DNA of 64,000 nt from Marinihelvus fidelis (GCF_008725655.1 NZ_VYXP01000003.1:1-64000), one strand, 5' to 3'; shown: positions 50,210-59,316, numbered from the stretch's first letter. Translations and numbers: made by a program. The notes: generated by a model not told the origin, from the sequence alone.

Positions 50210-50815
50210 ATGCCGCTCATCTCCGAACGATTCAGGGGTTTCCTGCCCGTTGTCGTCGACATTGAAACCGGGGGCTTCAACGCCGCCACCGACGCCGTGC
50301 TCGAAATCGCCGCCTGCATCATCGCGATGGATGATTTCGGCCGCCTGAAAATCGCGGATACCATCAGCGTGGACGTGGCCCCGTTCGACGGCGCCAACAT
50401 CGACCCGCGCGCGCTGGACTTCACCGGCATCGACCTGGATGACCCGAAACGCGAACCGCTGCCCGAACGCGAAGCCTTGCAGCGCATTTCCCAGCCGGTG
50501 CGCAAGGAAGTCCGCGCCACCGGCTGCCAGCGCGCCATCCTGGTGGGCCATAACCCGGCGTTCGACCTGGGTTTCCTCAACGCAGCCATCGCCCGAACCG
50601 ACTTCAAGCGCAGCCCGTTCCACCCCTTCAGCAGCTTCGACACCGCCACCCTGGGCGGCCTGGCGTTCGGCCAGACCGTACTCGCCCGTGCCGCCGAAGC
50701 CGCCGGCCTGGACTGGGACGCCTCCGCAGCCCACTCCGCCGAGTACGACGCCACCCGCACCGCCGAACTGTTCTGCAAAATCGTCAACATGTGGAAGCTG
50801 AAGGGTGACGCGTGA
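50210..50815 (+). CDS. rnt: Ribonuclease T
   Basis: A 201-aa DEDD-family 3'-5' exoribonuclease that trims tRNA and other stable RNA 3' ends. The catalytic residues are visible in order: [10 protein letters not shown] (Asp, Glu), [12 protein letters not shown] (Asp) and [13 protein letters not shown] (His, Asp, DEDDh type). Length is near E. coli RNase T (215). The ATG at 50210 has AAGGA upstream. It diverges from the TraB/GumN gene. Confidence 0.95.
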   Translation: MPLISERFRGFLPVVVDIETGGFNAATDAVLEIAACIIAMDDFGRLKIADTISVDVAPFDGANIDPRALDFTGIDLDDPKREPLPEREALQRISQPVRKEVRATGCQRAILVGHNPAFDLGFLNAAIARTDFKRSPFHPFSSFDTATLGGLAFGQTVLARAAEAAGLDWDASAAHSAEYDATRTAELFCKIVNMWKLKGDA

Positions 50816-50852
50816 CAGGCTGCCACCCATCCCGCCTGGCAGCAACAATCAC

Positions 50853-50900
50853 TTCTTTCGCGCCTTTTGCGCCCTTCGCGAAATTTGCGTCCCGCTTTTG
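50853..50900. repeat. Short-period TTYGCG repeat element between rnt and yip1
   Basis: Four imperfect units of about 9-10 nt (TTTCGCGCC, TTTTGCGCC, CTTCGCGAAA, TTTGCGTCC) follow one another in the 211-nt gap. It resembles a GCGAAAG/GCGCAAAG-type intergenic repeat that I recall from other bacterial genomes. A 6-bp hairpin (GCTGCC/GGCAGC) precedes it. Confidence 0.45.
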
Positions 50901-50970
50901 ACAACCTCCCCACCACACAACCCACGCCACACCAAAGCGACTCGCCCCCCCAACCAATGACCTTCGGAAT

Positions 50971-50999
50971 ATGTAAAACGATTAATTACCCGATATGAT
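50971..50999 (+). promoter_or_regulatory. Possible promoter for the Yip1-MacAB-like operon
   Basis: -10 TATGAT (50994-50999) with a 17-nt spacer from a weak -35 ATGTAA (50971-50976), in an unusually AT-rich patch. The start would be near 51006, 21 nt before the ATG. GGAGG precedes the ATG. Confidence 0.35.
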
Positions 51000-51026
51000 C
51001 CCCCCACAAAGAGGGAGGATCGTTCC

Positions 51027-51731
51027 ATGTCAGACAACAATTACACCGTATTCAACGCGATGGTCGACATCGTCGCGTCCCCCGGCAAGGCGCTGGACGC
51101 CGCCAAGGCCAATCCACGCTGGTTCTGGTGGCCGCTGCTGGTCAGCATCGTGGTGTCGACCGCCGCGTTCGTCTATTACTTCACCTGGGTGGACTACGAA
51201 TGGTTGATCGAGGAGACCATTCGCAGCGTGCCCGCTGCCGACCGGGCCGCGGCTGAACCGGCCATTCGCAGCTTCATGAGCCCCGGCACCAGCATCCTGT
51301 CGACCGTGGCCGTCATCGTCATCATTACCTTCGCGATCTACGCCATCCAGGCGGTCTACCTGCACCTGGCCAACAAGCTGTCCACCGGCGCCGAGGTCAG
51401 CTACGGCCAGTGGTTCGGTTTCAGTGCGTGGACGGCGTTTGTCATGGTGCTGGGCAGTGTCGCCGCGTTCGTGGTGATGTTCCTGGCCGACTCCAACCAG
51501 CTGGCGCAGCATGACCTGACACCCTTGTCGCTGAATGCCCTGCTGATTCACGCCAAGCCGGGTGACCCCTGGTTCGCCTGGGGCAATTCGCTGACGCTGT
51601 TCAACATCTGGACGCTGGTACTGATGACCATCGGCTATCACCGCTGGACCGGTGCCGGCATGGTGAAGTCAGCAATCATCGCCTGCCTGCCGTGGGTGCT
51701 GATTTTCGGAACCTGGGCCGCGCTGATCTGA
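51027..51731 (+). CDS. YIP1-family membrane protein
   Basis: A 234-aa inner-membrane protein with five hydrophobic segments (WFWWPLLVSIVVSTAAFVYY, ILSTVAVIVIITFAIYAIQA, FGFSAWTAFVMVLGSVAAFV and two more at the C-terminus). The layout AMVDIVASPGKALDAAKANP followed by membrane helices is typical of bacterial YIP1-domain proteins. Their function is not established. It lies 13 nt before the efflux adaptor gene, so it is probably cotranscribed with the MacAB-like exporter. It may be an accessory to it. Confidence 0.82.
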   Translation: MSDNNYTVFNAMVDIVASPGKALDAAKANPRWFWWPLLVSIVVSTAAFVYYFTWVDYEWLIEETIRSVPAADRAAAEPAIRSFMSPGTSILSTVAVIVIITFAIYAIQAVYLHLANKLSTGAEVSYGQWFGFSAWTAFVMVLGSVAAFVVMFLADSNQLAQHDLTPLSLNALLIHAKPGDPWFAWGNSLTLFNIWTLVLMTIGYHRWTGAGMVKSAIIACLPWVLIFGTWAALI

Positions 51732-51744
51732 GCGGGACCCAACG

Positions 51745-52980
51745 ATGAAAAAACTGCTGATTTTTGCGGGGCTGGCCGTGCTGCTGGTCGGCCTGCCGCT
51801 GATCTCGAAAATGAACCGCGGCGGTGACGCCGAGACGGTCGAGGTGCACGCGGTGGGCGTGGAGGCCATCAAGAGCTCCATTCTGGCCTCGGGCACCCTG
51901 GCCTTTCGCGAGCAGGTCCAGTTGCGCTCGGAAGTGATCGCCCGGGCGACCGCCGTGCTGGTCGAGGAATCTGACCCGGTCGGCCGCGGCGAACTGGTCA
52001 TCACCCTGGACACGGAGTCCTACGACGCCCAGGTCGAGCAGGCCGAGGCCAGCGTCCGCATCCAGCAACTGGGGATTGAGCGCCAGCGCCATGTCGTCAC
52101 CGACCTGGAGCGTCAGTACCGCAACGCCGAGCGGCTGGTGGGCCAGAAACTCATCGACCAGGACAGCTTCGATGCCCTGGGCAACCGCCTGGAAGTGGCG
52201 CGCGTGGAACTGCGCTCACAGCAGGAAGCCCTGTCACAGGCCCGCGCCGCGCTGGCCCAGTCGCAGGACCTGCTGGCCAAGACGCAGATCGTCTCACCCA
52301 TTGACGGCATCGTGATTGCTGTCGACATCAAGCCAGGTGAGACGGTCATCGCGGGCACGACCAACATTCCCGGCTCCACGTTGATGACCATTGCCGACCC
52401 GTCGGAGATGCTGGTGGAGGTGCTGGTCGACGAGGCCAATATCGCCTCGGTGCGCGAAGGCCAGGGTGCGTCGATATTCGCCGCCGCGTGGCCGGATACC
52501 GCGCTCACCGGCACGGTGGAGTCCATCGCGCCGACGGCGCGGCAGAACGCCGGCCAGCAGGGACTGACCTTCCTGGTCAAGATCCTGCTTGATGAGCAGG
52601 ACGAGATCGAGGTGCGCTCGGGCATGAGCGCGCGCGCCGAGATCCACACCGAGTCCAGTGATTCCGCGCTGTCCGTACCCATCCAGGCCGTGCGCTACGA
52701 CGACGAGGCCGACAGCGAAACGGAATCCGGCACGACTGAAGAGTCGACCACCTACGTGTTCGTGTTCGAAGACGGCGTCGCTCGCCGGCGCGAGGTCGAT
52801 ACCGGCATTTCCAGCGACAGCAGCCAGGAGATCCTCGCCGGGCTGGAGGAAGGTGAGCTGGTCATCACCGGCCCATTCCGTACCCTGCGCACGCTGGATG
52901 ACGGTGACCCGGTCGAGCGCGCCGAGGACGATGGCGAAGACGCCGGCGACAGTGACGATGACGGCGACACCGACGACTGA
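51745..52980 (+). CDS. MacA-like periplasmic adaptor (membrane fusion protein)
   Basis: A 411-aa HlyD/MacA-family adaptor. The order is an N-terminal membrane anchor (LLIFAGLAVLLVGLPLI), a biotinyl-lipoyl half (VGRGELVITLDTESYDAQVE), a coiled-coil hairpin (about residues 95-180) and the second lipoyl half (IVSPIDGIVIAVDIKPGE). Beta-barrel domains and a strongly acidic tail (DDGEDAGDSDDDGDTDD) follow. Adaptors of this type link an inner-membrane ABC exporter to an outer-membrane channel. The acidic tail is unusual. Its TGA overlaps the next ATG. Confidence 0.9.
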   Translation: MKKLLIFAGLAVLLVGLPLISKMNRGGDAETVEVHAVGVEAIKSSILASGTLAFREQVQLRSEVIARATAVLVEESDPVGRGELVITLDTESYDAQVEQAEASVRIQQLGIERQRHVVTDLERQYRNAERLVGQKLIDQDSFDALGNRLEVARVELRSQQEALSQARAALAQSQDLLAKTQIVSPIDGIVIAVDIKPGETVIAGTTNIPGSTLMTIADPSEMLVEVLVDEANIASVREGQGASIFAAAWPDTALTGTVESIAPTARQNAGQQGLTFLVKILLDEQDEIEVRSGMSARAEIHTESSDSALSVPIQAVRYDDEADSETESGTTEESTTYVFVFEDGVARRREVDTGISSDSSQEILAGLEEGELVITGPFRTLRTLDDGDPVERAEDDGEDAGDSDDDGDTDD

Positions 52981-53714
52981 TGCCGGACACCGCAACTGAC
53001 ATCGCCATTCGCTTCCGCGGCGTGGCGCGGCGCTACGAGATGGGCGACCAGGTGGTCAACGCGCTGGACGGCGTCGACCTGGACATCCATCGCAACGAGT
53101 ACGTCGCCATTGTCGGTGCGTCCGGCTCCGGCAAGTCGACGATGATGAACATCATCGGCTGCCTGGACCGGCCCACCGAGGGCGAGTACCGGCTCGAGGA
53201 CCAGGACGTCGGCGCGATGAACGAGATGGACCTGGCGCGGGTGCGCAACCGCGAAATCGGCTTCGTGTTCCAGAGCTTTAACCTGCTGCCGCGCGCCAAC
53301 GCGCTGAAGAACGTCATGCAGCCGCTGGTGTTTCGCGGCGTGAAGATGGACGAGCGTAAACAAATGGCGCGACAGTCACTGGAGCGGGTTGGCCTGGGCG
53401 ACCGCGTCGATCACCTGCCGAACCAGCTGTCCGGCGGCCAGCGCCAGCGCGTCGCCATTGCCCGCGCCCTGGTTGGCGAGCCGGCCATCCTGCTCGCCGA
53501 TGAGCCCACCGGCAACCTCGACAGCCGCACCACCATCGAGATCATGCGCCTGTTCGACGCCCTGCACGTGGCCGGACAGACCATCATCATGGTCACCCAC
53601 GAAACCGATATCGCCGAGCACTGCGAGCGCGTGGTTCGCCTGGAAGACGGCCGCGTGGCCGAGGACTACCGCAACGCGCAGCGCCGCCGCGCATTGCCGG
53701 AGGGCGCGGCCTGA
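52980..53714 (+). CDS. MacB-type ABC transporter ATP-binding protein
   Basis: A 244-aa ATPase of the MacB/LolD/FtsE group. Walker A is GASGSGKSTMMN, the Q-loop is VFQSFNLLPR, the signature is LSGGQRQRVAIARAL, Walker B is ILLADEPTGNLD and the H-loop is MVTHE. It powers the permease encoded just downstream. In E. coli MacB the ATPase and permease are one polypeptide, but here they are separate genes. Confidence 0.93.
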   Translation: MPDTATDIAIRFRGVARRYEMGDQVVNALDGVDLDIHRNEYVAIVGASGSGKSTMMNIIGCLDRPTEGEYRLEDQDVGAMNEMDLARVRNREIGFVFQSFNLLPRANALKNVMQPLVFRGVKMDERKQMARQSLERVGLGDRVDHLPNQLSGGQRQRVAIARALVGEPAILLADEPTGNLDSRTTIEIMRLFDALHVAGQTIIMVTHETDIAEHCERVVRLEDGRVAEDYRNAQRRRALPEGAA

Positions 53715-53730
53715 TGAGGTGCCCGGGCTG

Positions 53731-54960
53731 ATGTTCATGCTGCTGGAAAGCCTGCGCTCGGCGCTCGATTCCATTCGCGCCCATGGCTTCAGGTCCGTGC
53801 TGACCTCGCTGGGCATCATCATCGGCGTCATGTCGGTGATCGCCGTGGTGTCGATCGTGCAGGGCCTGTCACACACCGTGAACCAGCAGTTCGAGGGCCT
53901 GGGCAGCAACACGCTGACGGTGCGCTCCTACACCCCCTTCCGCAAGGCGCTGCAGGGCCAGATCGCCAAGCTCCGACACGAGGACATGGAGATCATCGAA
54001 CAGCGGGTCGACGGCATCTCCCATGTCACGCCCATCCTGTTCACCCAGAGCGGCAGCCAGGGCCAGGTGTCCTACCGCTCGCAGGACACCTTCTCGCAGG
54101 TGTTCGGCGTGGGCCCCGCCTATCTCGAGGTGAACGGCGTGTATCCCGAATCCGGCCGCGGCTTCGCCCGTGACGACGACCTGCGCCGGCGGCTGGTCTG
54201 CCTGCTCGGCCAGGACGTCGTCGAAGAGCTGGAGATGCCCGAGGACCCGGTGGGCGCGTATTTCCGCGTCAACAGCGAATGGTGCAAGGTCATCGGCGTC
54301 ATGGAACGGCGCGGCGAGCTGCTGGGCTTTTCCCAGGACAACTACGTGCTGATGCCCTATGGCACCGCGCGGCGCATCCAGGGCACCACGCGCGATCTCG
54401 ATATCCAGGTGCAACTGCAGGTGAACGACCTGGAGCAGATGGACGAGATCACGGCGCGGATCCGCCGGCTGCTGCGCGACGCGCACGGCCTGAAGAAAGG
54501 CGATGACGACGATTTCCGCGTTCAGACCTCCGAGCAGCTGACGGAGTCGTTCAACCAGATCATCTCGACGATTACCGCGGCGGTTGGCGGCATCGTCGGC
54601 GTATCGCTGCTGGTGGGCGGCATCGGCATCATGAACATCATGCTGGTGTCGGTCACCGAGCGCACGCGCGAAATCGGCATTCTCAAGGCGCTGGGCGCGA
54701 CGCGCCGGGACATCATGCTGCAGTTCCTGATCGAGGCCGTGCTGCTGTGCCTGGTGGGCGGGGTCATCGGTATCGCGCTGGGATATGGCATCGGCGCCTT
54801 CGCCTCGGCAATGCTGCCCGGGTTCCCGCCGGCGCATGTGCCGGCCTGGGCCATCGCCCTGAGTTTCGGCTTCAGTGCCGGGGTCGGCATCATCTTCGGC
54901 ATTATCCCGGCTGCCAAGGCCTCGCAGCTCGACCCGATCGACGCGCTGCGTTACGAGTAA
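53731..54960 (+). CDS. MacB-type ABC transporter permease
   Basis: A 409-aa permease with four transmembrane helices in the MacB arrangement. One N-terminal helix (VLTSLGIIIGVMSVIAVVSI) is followed by a large periplasmic MacB_PCD domain of about 220 residues. Three C-terminal FtsX-domain helices follow (GIVGVSLLVGGIGIMNIMLV, LLCLVGGVIGIALGYGIGAF and the last one near AIALSFGFSAGVGIIFG). VSVTERTREIGILKALGATR is the coupling-helix signature. Substrate is unknown. An outer-membrane TolC partner is not in the window. Confidence 0.92.
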   Translation: MFMLLESLRSALDSIRAHGFRSVLTSLGIIIGVMSVIAVVSIVQGLSHTVNQQFEGLGSNTLTVRSYTPFRKALQGQIAKLRHEDMEIIEQRVDGISHVTPILFTQSGSQGQVSYRSQDTFSQVFGVGPAYLEVNGVYPESGRGFARDDDLRRRLVCLLGQDVVEELEMPEDPVGAYFRVNSEWCKVIGVMERRGELLGFSQDNYVLMPYGTARRIQGTTRDLDIQVQLQVNDLEQMDEITARIRRLLRDAHGLKKGDDDDFRVQTSEQLTESFNQIISTITAAVGGIVGVSLLVGGIGIMNIMLVSVTERTREIGILKALGATRRDIMLQFLIEAVLLCLVGGVIGIALGYGIGAFASAMLPGFPPAHVPAWAIALSFGFSAGVGIIFGIIPAAKASQLDPIDALRYE

Positions 54961-54966
54961 CGCGGG

Positions 54967-56502
54967 CTATTCGGGGCCGTAGCCGCCACCACCCGGCGTA
55001 CAAACAGTCAGCACCTGGCCGCGCCTGACCCCGCGGCTGGTCTTGCCGGGCAGCTGCTCCCCATCCAGGCGGTTCTCGCCGGGCTGGCCCGGTTGCCCGC
55101 CGGCCAGGCCCCACGGTGCGTGCAGGCGCCGTTCGCTGATGATCGACAGCTGCGCATCATCCAGAAACTCGTACTCGCGCACCAGGCCGTCGCCACCGTG
55201 CCACTGGCCGCCGCCGCCGGAACCCTGCCGCTGCGCGTAGCGCCGCACCCGCAAGGGGTAATGGCGCTCCAGCACCTCCACCGGGGTGTTCAGCGTGTTG
55301 GTCATGTGACTGTGACGCGCGCTGAGCCCATCCCAGCCGGGCCCCGCACCGTGTCCGCCGGCCAGGGTCTCGTAGTAGTCCCAGCCATCCGCACCGGCAC
55401 GCCCCATGGCCAGGTTGTTCATGCTGCCCTGGCTGGCGGCGGGAATGCGCCCCGGCAATGCCTGCGCCAGTGCGCCGCAGACCACGTCGACAATGCGGGT
55501 GCTGGTCTCGACGTTACCGGCAGCCACCGCGGCGGGTGCGCGCGCATTGACGACGGACCCTTCCGGCGCCACCAGGCGCACGGCGCGGAAAGCGCCGGCA
55601 CAGGACGGCACCTGCGCAGGCATCAGGCAGCGCAAGACATAGACAACGGCCGCCGCCGTCACCGCCAGCGGGCAGTTCAGGTTGCCGCTGACCTGCGCCG
55701 AAGTGCCGTCGAAATCAACTTCGACCCCGCCTTCGCCGGCGCGAATCCGCACGGCGATGGTGATCGCCCGGGTGCCGGCGCCATCATCATCGAGGACATC
55801 GGAAAATGTGTATTCCCCGGCTGGTATGTCGGCCAGGGCCGCGCGGGCGACCCGCTCGGCATAGTCATTGAGCGCATCGACACGGGCCTGGAAGGCAGCC
55901 AGGCCGGCTTCCATGACCAACGCACGCAATCGGCCCACGCCCAGCTGGCAGGCACCCAGTTGGGCATCGAAGTCACCGCCGGCGCCGCGTGCGCCACCGC
56001 CCGGCAGCGCGCGCCAGGTCGCCGCCTGGCGCTCACCCGCCCGGAACAGCAGCGAAGGCGGGATCAGCACGCCCTCCTCTTCCAGCCGCGTACTGACCGG
56101 CATGGAACCCGGTGCGTCGGCGCCAATATCGGCATGGTGTGCGCGGTTGGCGCTGAAACCGCATAACTCATCGTCAGCGAACACGGGTGCGACCAGGGTG
56201 ATGTCGGGCAGGTGGGTACCGCCGTTGAAGGGGTCGTTCAGCACCAGCACATCGCCATCGGACCAGGTCCGGGAGGCGGCCAGCGCCGTCATGGCCTGCG
56301 CCATGCTGCCCAGGTGGACGGGAATATGGGTGGCCTGGCCAAGCAGCCCACCGTGGCGGTCGAACAACGCGCAGGAATAGTCCTTGCGGTCGCGTATATT
56401 GGGCGAAAGCGCGACGCGCCCGAGCAGCGCGCCCATTTCCTCGCAGATCGCGGCGACGCGGCTGGCGAACAGCCCCAGCTCGATGCTGTCGTGGGCGTCC
56501 AC
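54967..56502 (-). CDS. Orphan hydantoinase B / 5-oxoprolinase B-like protein
   Basis: A 511-aa HyuB-family protein. Clear family blocks are SPNIRDRKDYSCALFDRHG, HIPVHLGSMAQAM, VLNDPFNGGTHLPDITLV, VEVDFDGTSAQVSGNLNCPL and GGGGQWHGGDGLVREYEFL. In known enzymes subunit B works with subunit A to open 5-oxoproline or hydantoin rings using ATP. No HyuA gene is present nearby. The start is taken as GTG at 56502, 20 nt after the purE stop, without a clear Shine-Dalgarno. It is convergent with the MacB-like permease. Confidence 0.85.
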   Translation of the reverse strand: MDAHDSIELGLFASRVAAICEEMGALLGRVALSPNIRDRKDYSCALFDRHGGLLGQATHIPVHLGSMAQAMTALAASRTWSDGDVLVLNDPFNGGTHLPDITLVAPVFADDELCGFSANRAHHADIGADAPGSMPVSTRLEEEGVLIPPSLLFRAGERQAATWRALPGGGARGAGGDFDAQLGACQLGVGRLRALVMEAGLAAFQARVDALNDYAERVARAALADIPAGEYTFSDVLDDDGAGTRAITIAVRIRAGEGGVEVDFDGTSAQVSGNLNCPLAVTAAAVVYVLRCLMPAQVPSCAGAFRAVRLVAPEGSVVNARAPAAVAAGNVETSTRIVDVVCGALAQALPGRIPAASQGSMNNLAMGRAGADGWDYYETLAGGHGAGPGWDGLSARHSHMTNTLNTPVEVLERHYPLRVRRYAQRQGSGGGGQWHGGDGLVREYEFLDDAQLSIISERRLHAPWGLAGGQPGQPGENRLDGEQLPGKTSRGVRRGQVLTVCTPGGGGYGPE

Positions 56503-56521
56503 CAGCCGCGACCGCGCGGGA

Positions 56522-57019
56522 TCAGGCCTGTTTCGGGTCGACCGCGGCCAGGATGGCGTCGCGCTTCTCGGCGCGTGCTTCCTCGATGGCGCGACGGATC
56601 TCCGGGTAACGCAGGCCCAGGATGGCGGCGGCGAAGAAGGCCGCGTTGATGGCGCCCGGCTTGCCGATGGCCAGCGTACCCACCGGAATACCCGGCGGCA
56701 TCTGCACGATGGAGTACAGCGCGTCCTGGCCACCCAGCGGGCCGGACACCAGCGGCACACCCAGCACCGGCAACGTGGTCTTGGCGGCCAGCACACCCGG
56801 CAGCGCCGCGGCCATGCCGGCGCCGGCGATCAGCACCTCGATGCCACGCTCAGGGGCGGTGGCGGCGTATTCGAACGCCTGTTCCGGCGTACGGTGTGCC
56901 GACAGCACACGGGCCTCGTTGGCGATGCCCAGGCTGTCCAGGGTCTTCGCGGCGTGCTGCATGACTTCCCAGTCTGAATGGGAGCCCATGATGATGCCTA
57001 CAAGGTTGTTGTCACTCAC
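56522..57019 (-). CDS. purE: N5-carboxyaminoimidazole ribonucleotide mutase
   Basis: A 165-aa class I PurE that converts N5-CAIR to CAIR in purine synthesis. Signatures are [30 protein letters not shown] (substrate loop), [18 protein letters not shown] and [16 protein letters not shown]. The GTG at 57019 has AGGA 6 nt upstream and begins at the family start. An ATG at 57034 is less well supported. purK, the usual partner, is not adjacent; a hydantoinase B gene follows instead. Confidence 0.95.
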   Translation of the reverse strand: MSDNNLVGIIMGSHSDWEVMQHAAKTLDSLGIANEARVLSAHRTPEQAFEYAATAPERGIEVLIAGAGMAAALPGVLAAKTTLPVLGVPLVSGPLGGQDALYSIVQMPPGIPVGTLAIGKPGAINAAFFAAAILGLRYPEIRRAIEEARAEKRDAILAAVDPKQA

Positions 57020-57152
57020 GGTCGTTCCTCTCATGGAGTTAAAAATCGTAAACCGCCATTGTACCAATCACGGCGCCCGGACGGCACTCCAACCGGCCAC
57101 GTACCGTGATGCATTGCGTACAATAGGCACATCGAATTCAATGGAATGTGTC

Positions 57153-57419
57153 ATGCCCATCGACGCCAAGTTGCTGGAAATTCTGTGCTGCCCCGTCTCC
57201 CATTCGCCGCTGGGGCGACTGCCCGAAGAGGCACTGCGCAAACTCAATGCCGACATCGCGGCCGGCAGCGTGCTGCGCACCGATGGCCAGCCCGTGTCCG
57301 ACACACTGGACGAGGCCCTGCTCACCGAGGATCGCAAGGTCATCTACCCGGTGCGTGACGGTATTCCCATCCTGCTCGAAGAAGAAGCCATCGGCACGAC
57401 CCAGTTCAAGGCCTTCTGA
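57153..57419 (+). CDS. Trm112/UPF0434-family protein
   Basis: An 88-aa small zinc-ribbon-like protein. The family pattern is DAKLLEILCCPVSHSPL at the start and VIYPVRDGIPILLEEEAI at the end, as in E. coli YcaR. The usual second Cys pair is reduced here, with only one CC near the N-terminus. Archaeal and eukaryotic Trm112 activates methyltransferases; the bacterial role is unclear. The ATG at 57153 fits homologues. A 133-nt gap separates it from divergent purE. Confidence 0.85.
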   Translation: MPIDAKLLEILCCPVSHSPLGRLPEEALRKLNADIAAGSVLRTDGQPVSDTLDEALLTEDRKVIYPVRDGIPILLEEEAIGTTQFKAF

Positions 57420-57421
57420 GC

Positions 57422-58270
57422 ATGACGGGGCCCACGGTGCCGGGTTGTGTCGACGATGATGTGCTGCGCGCGCTGGCCGAGGACATCGGCGACGGCGACC
57501 TGACCGCCGCCCTGGTCCCCACCGGTACGCGGCTGCGCACCCGTGTCATCATCCGTGAACCCGCCGTGCTGGCCGGACGGCCCTGGTTCGATGCCGTATT
57601 CCGCCACCTTGACGGCGATGTGGCCATTGACTGGCGCGTTGATGATGGCGATGCCCTGTCCCCGGACCAGGTGCTGTGCGAGCTCGACGGCGACGCCCGC
57701 ACACTGCTCAGCGGCGAACGCACCGCACTGAACTTCATCCAGACCCTCTCGTCCGCGGCCACGCTGACGCGCGCCTACGTGGAACGCGTCGCCGGCACCG
57801 GCGCGGTGATCCTGGACACCCGCAAGACTGTGCCCGGCCTGCGCCTGGCGCAGAAGTACGCGGTCCGCTGCGGCGGTGGGCAGAATCACCGCATCGGGCT
57901 GTTCGACGCCATCCTGGTGAAGGAAAACCACATCAGCGCGGCCGGCTCAATCACCGCCGCGGTGGAGCGTGCCCGCGCCACCACCCGCGATGTGCTGGTC
58001 GAAGTGGAAGTCGAGACCCTGGCGCAACTCGACGAGGCCTGCCGTGGCGGCGCCGACCGCGCCTTGCTCGACAATTTCGGTTTGGACAACCTGTCCGCGG
58101 CGGTCGCCGCCCACGGCGGCGATATCCAGCTCGAGGCGTCCGGCAACATCACCCTGGACAGCATCCGCGAGGTCGCCGAAACCGGCGTGGATTTCATCTC
58201 CACCGGCGCCATCACCAAGCACGTCCGGGCCATCGACTTTTCCATGCGATACATCGGGGAAACGCCATGA
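57422..58270 (+). CDS. nadC: Quinolinate phosphoribosyltransferase
   Basis: A 282-aa decarboxylating enzyme that joins quinolinate to PRPP giving nicotinate mononucleotide in de novo NAD synthesis. Substrate-binding motifs are DTRKTVPGLRLAQKYAVRCG, GGGQNHRIGLFDAILVKENH, EVEVETLAQLDEA and LEASGNITLDSIREVA. The start is 2 nt after the Trm112-like stop. The end overlaps the next gene by ATGA, so all three genes are probably one operon. Confidence 0.96.
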   Translation: MTGPTVPGCVDDDVLRALAEDIGDGDLTAALVPTGTRLRTRVIIREPAVLAGRPWFDAVFRHLDGDVAIDWRVDDGDALSPDQVLCELDGDARTLLSGERTALNFIQTLSSAATLTRAYVERVAGTGAVILDTRKTVPGLRLAQKYAVRCGGGQNHRIGLFDAILVKENHISAAGSITAAVERARATTRDVLVEVEVETLAQLDEACRGGADRALLDNFGLDNLSAAVAAHGGDIQLEASGNITLDSIREVAETGVDFISTGAITKHVRAIDFSMRYIGETP

Positions 58271-59316
58271 TCAAGCACGCCCTGGCCGCCATTGCGCCGG
58301 CCCTCGCCCTGCTGGCCGTCACCACGGCGGCGACCACCCAGGATGACGCGCCGAAACCGGCGAAGATTTTCACCACTGACAACGTGCTCGCGGTGACCAT
58401 CAAGGGCCCCTGGCGCACCATTGGCCGCAACAAGAATTCCGGCGAGGAATGGCAGGGTGAGTTCAGTTACAGTGCCGATGGCGCCACGGTTACCCTCCCG
58501 GTGTCACTGCGGGCCCGGGGCCTGACCCGGCTGGATGTCTGCGACTTTCCGCCGCTACGGATCGGCTTCGACAAGCAGGCCTCGAAAGGCACGACGTTTC
58601 GTGGCGCCGGTAACCTGAAGCTGGTCACCCACTGCCTGAAGCAGGAAAAGTACCAGGCCTACCCGGTCAAGGAATACCTGGCCTACCGCATCTACAACCA
58701 GGTCACCGAGCTGAGCTACCGGGTCCAGGGCATGGACATCCGCTACATCGACACGGAAACCGGCCGCGAGACCGAGCGTTTCGGCTTCCTGATCGAGGAC
58801 CCGGACGACGTCGCCAAGCGCAATGGGCTGCTCAAGCTGGATATTGAGGGCACCATCCCACCGGCGCTGGATGCCGATGAGACCTCGCTGTTCATGGTCT
58901 TCCAGTACCTGATTTCCAACCTCGACTGGTCAGTACTGGGCGGCCCGGACGAATACTGCTGTCACAACGCCAGGCTGGCCGGCAAGGCGATCGATGAGCG
59001 GCCGGTCTACGCCCTGCCCTATGATTTCGATTCCTCGGGTTTTGTCGACGCGCACTACGCCTCGCCGCCGGACGGCCTGCGGGTCCGCAACCTGCGCCAG
59101 CGCCTGTTCCGTGGTTTTTGCATGCATAACGACGCGGTGCCCGGCGCGGTGCAGGCCATTCGCGAGCAGCGCGAGGCCATCATGGCCATGGTGAACAACG
59201 AGCCACGGCTGGACGGCCGCAGCATGGACAGCGCCGTGCGCTTCCTGGACAGTTTCTTTGAGCGCGTCGACAGCGCCGACGGCATCGCCTCGCTTACCGA
59301 CAGTTGTCGGGGCTGA
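58267..59316 (+). CDS. Secreted CotH-like (kinase-fold) protein
   Basis: A 349-aa exported protein with a signal peptide (AIAPALALLAVTTAATTQ). From about residue 130 it follows a CotH-kinase-like plan: VKEYLAYRIYNQVTELSYRV, RFGFLIEDPDDVAKRNG, YLISNLDWSVLGG with a following HN, and LPYDFDSSGFVDAHY. CotH proteins in Bacillus spores are secretory-pathway-type protein kinases. The similarity is recognised by pattern, not by a search, so the function stays provisional. Two paired Cys residues (YCCHN) are notable. It overlaps nadC by ATGA and the convergent phosphatase gene by 23 nt. Confidence 0.65.
   Translation: MIKHALAAIAPALALLAVTTAATTQDDAPKPAKIFTTDNVLAVTIKGPWRTIGRNKNSGEEWQGEFSYSADGATVTLPVSLRARGLTRLDVCDFPPLRIGFDKQASKGTTFRGAGNLKLVTHCLKQEKYQAYPVKEYLAYRIYNQVTELSYRVQGMDIRYIDTETGRETERFGFLIEDPDDVAKRNGLLKLDIEGTIPPALDADETSLFMVFQYLISNLDWSVLGGPDEYCCHNARLAGKAIDERPVYALPYDFDSSGFVDAHYASPPDGLRVRNLRQRLFRGFCMHNDAVPGAVQAIREQREAIMAMVNNEPRLDGRSMDSAVRFLDSFFERVDSADGIASLTDSCRG

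Noticed and set aside
50849-51040. 63-codon minus-strand frame in the rnt-yip1 gap
   Set aside because: It mostly translates the short-period repeat and promoter region and has no homology pattern or Shine-Dalgarno.
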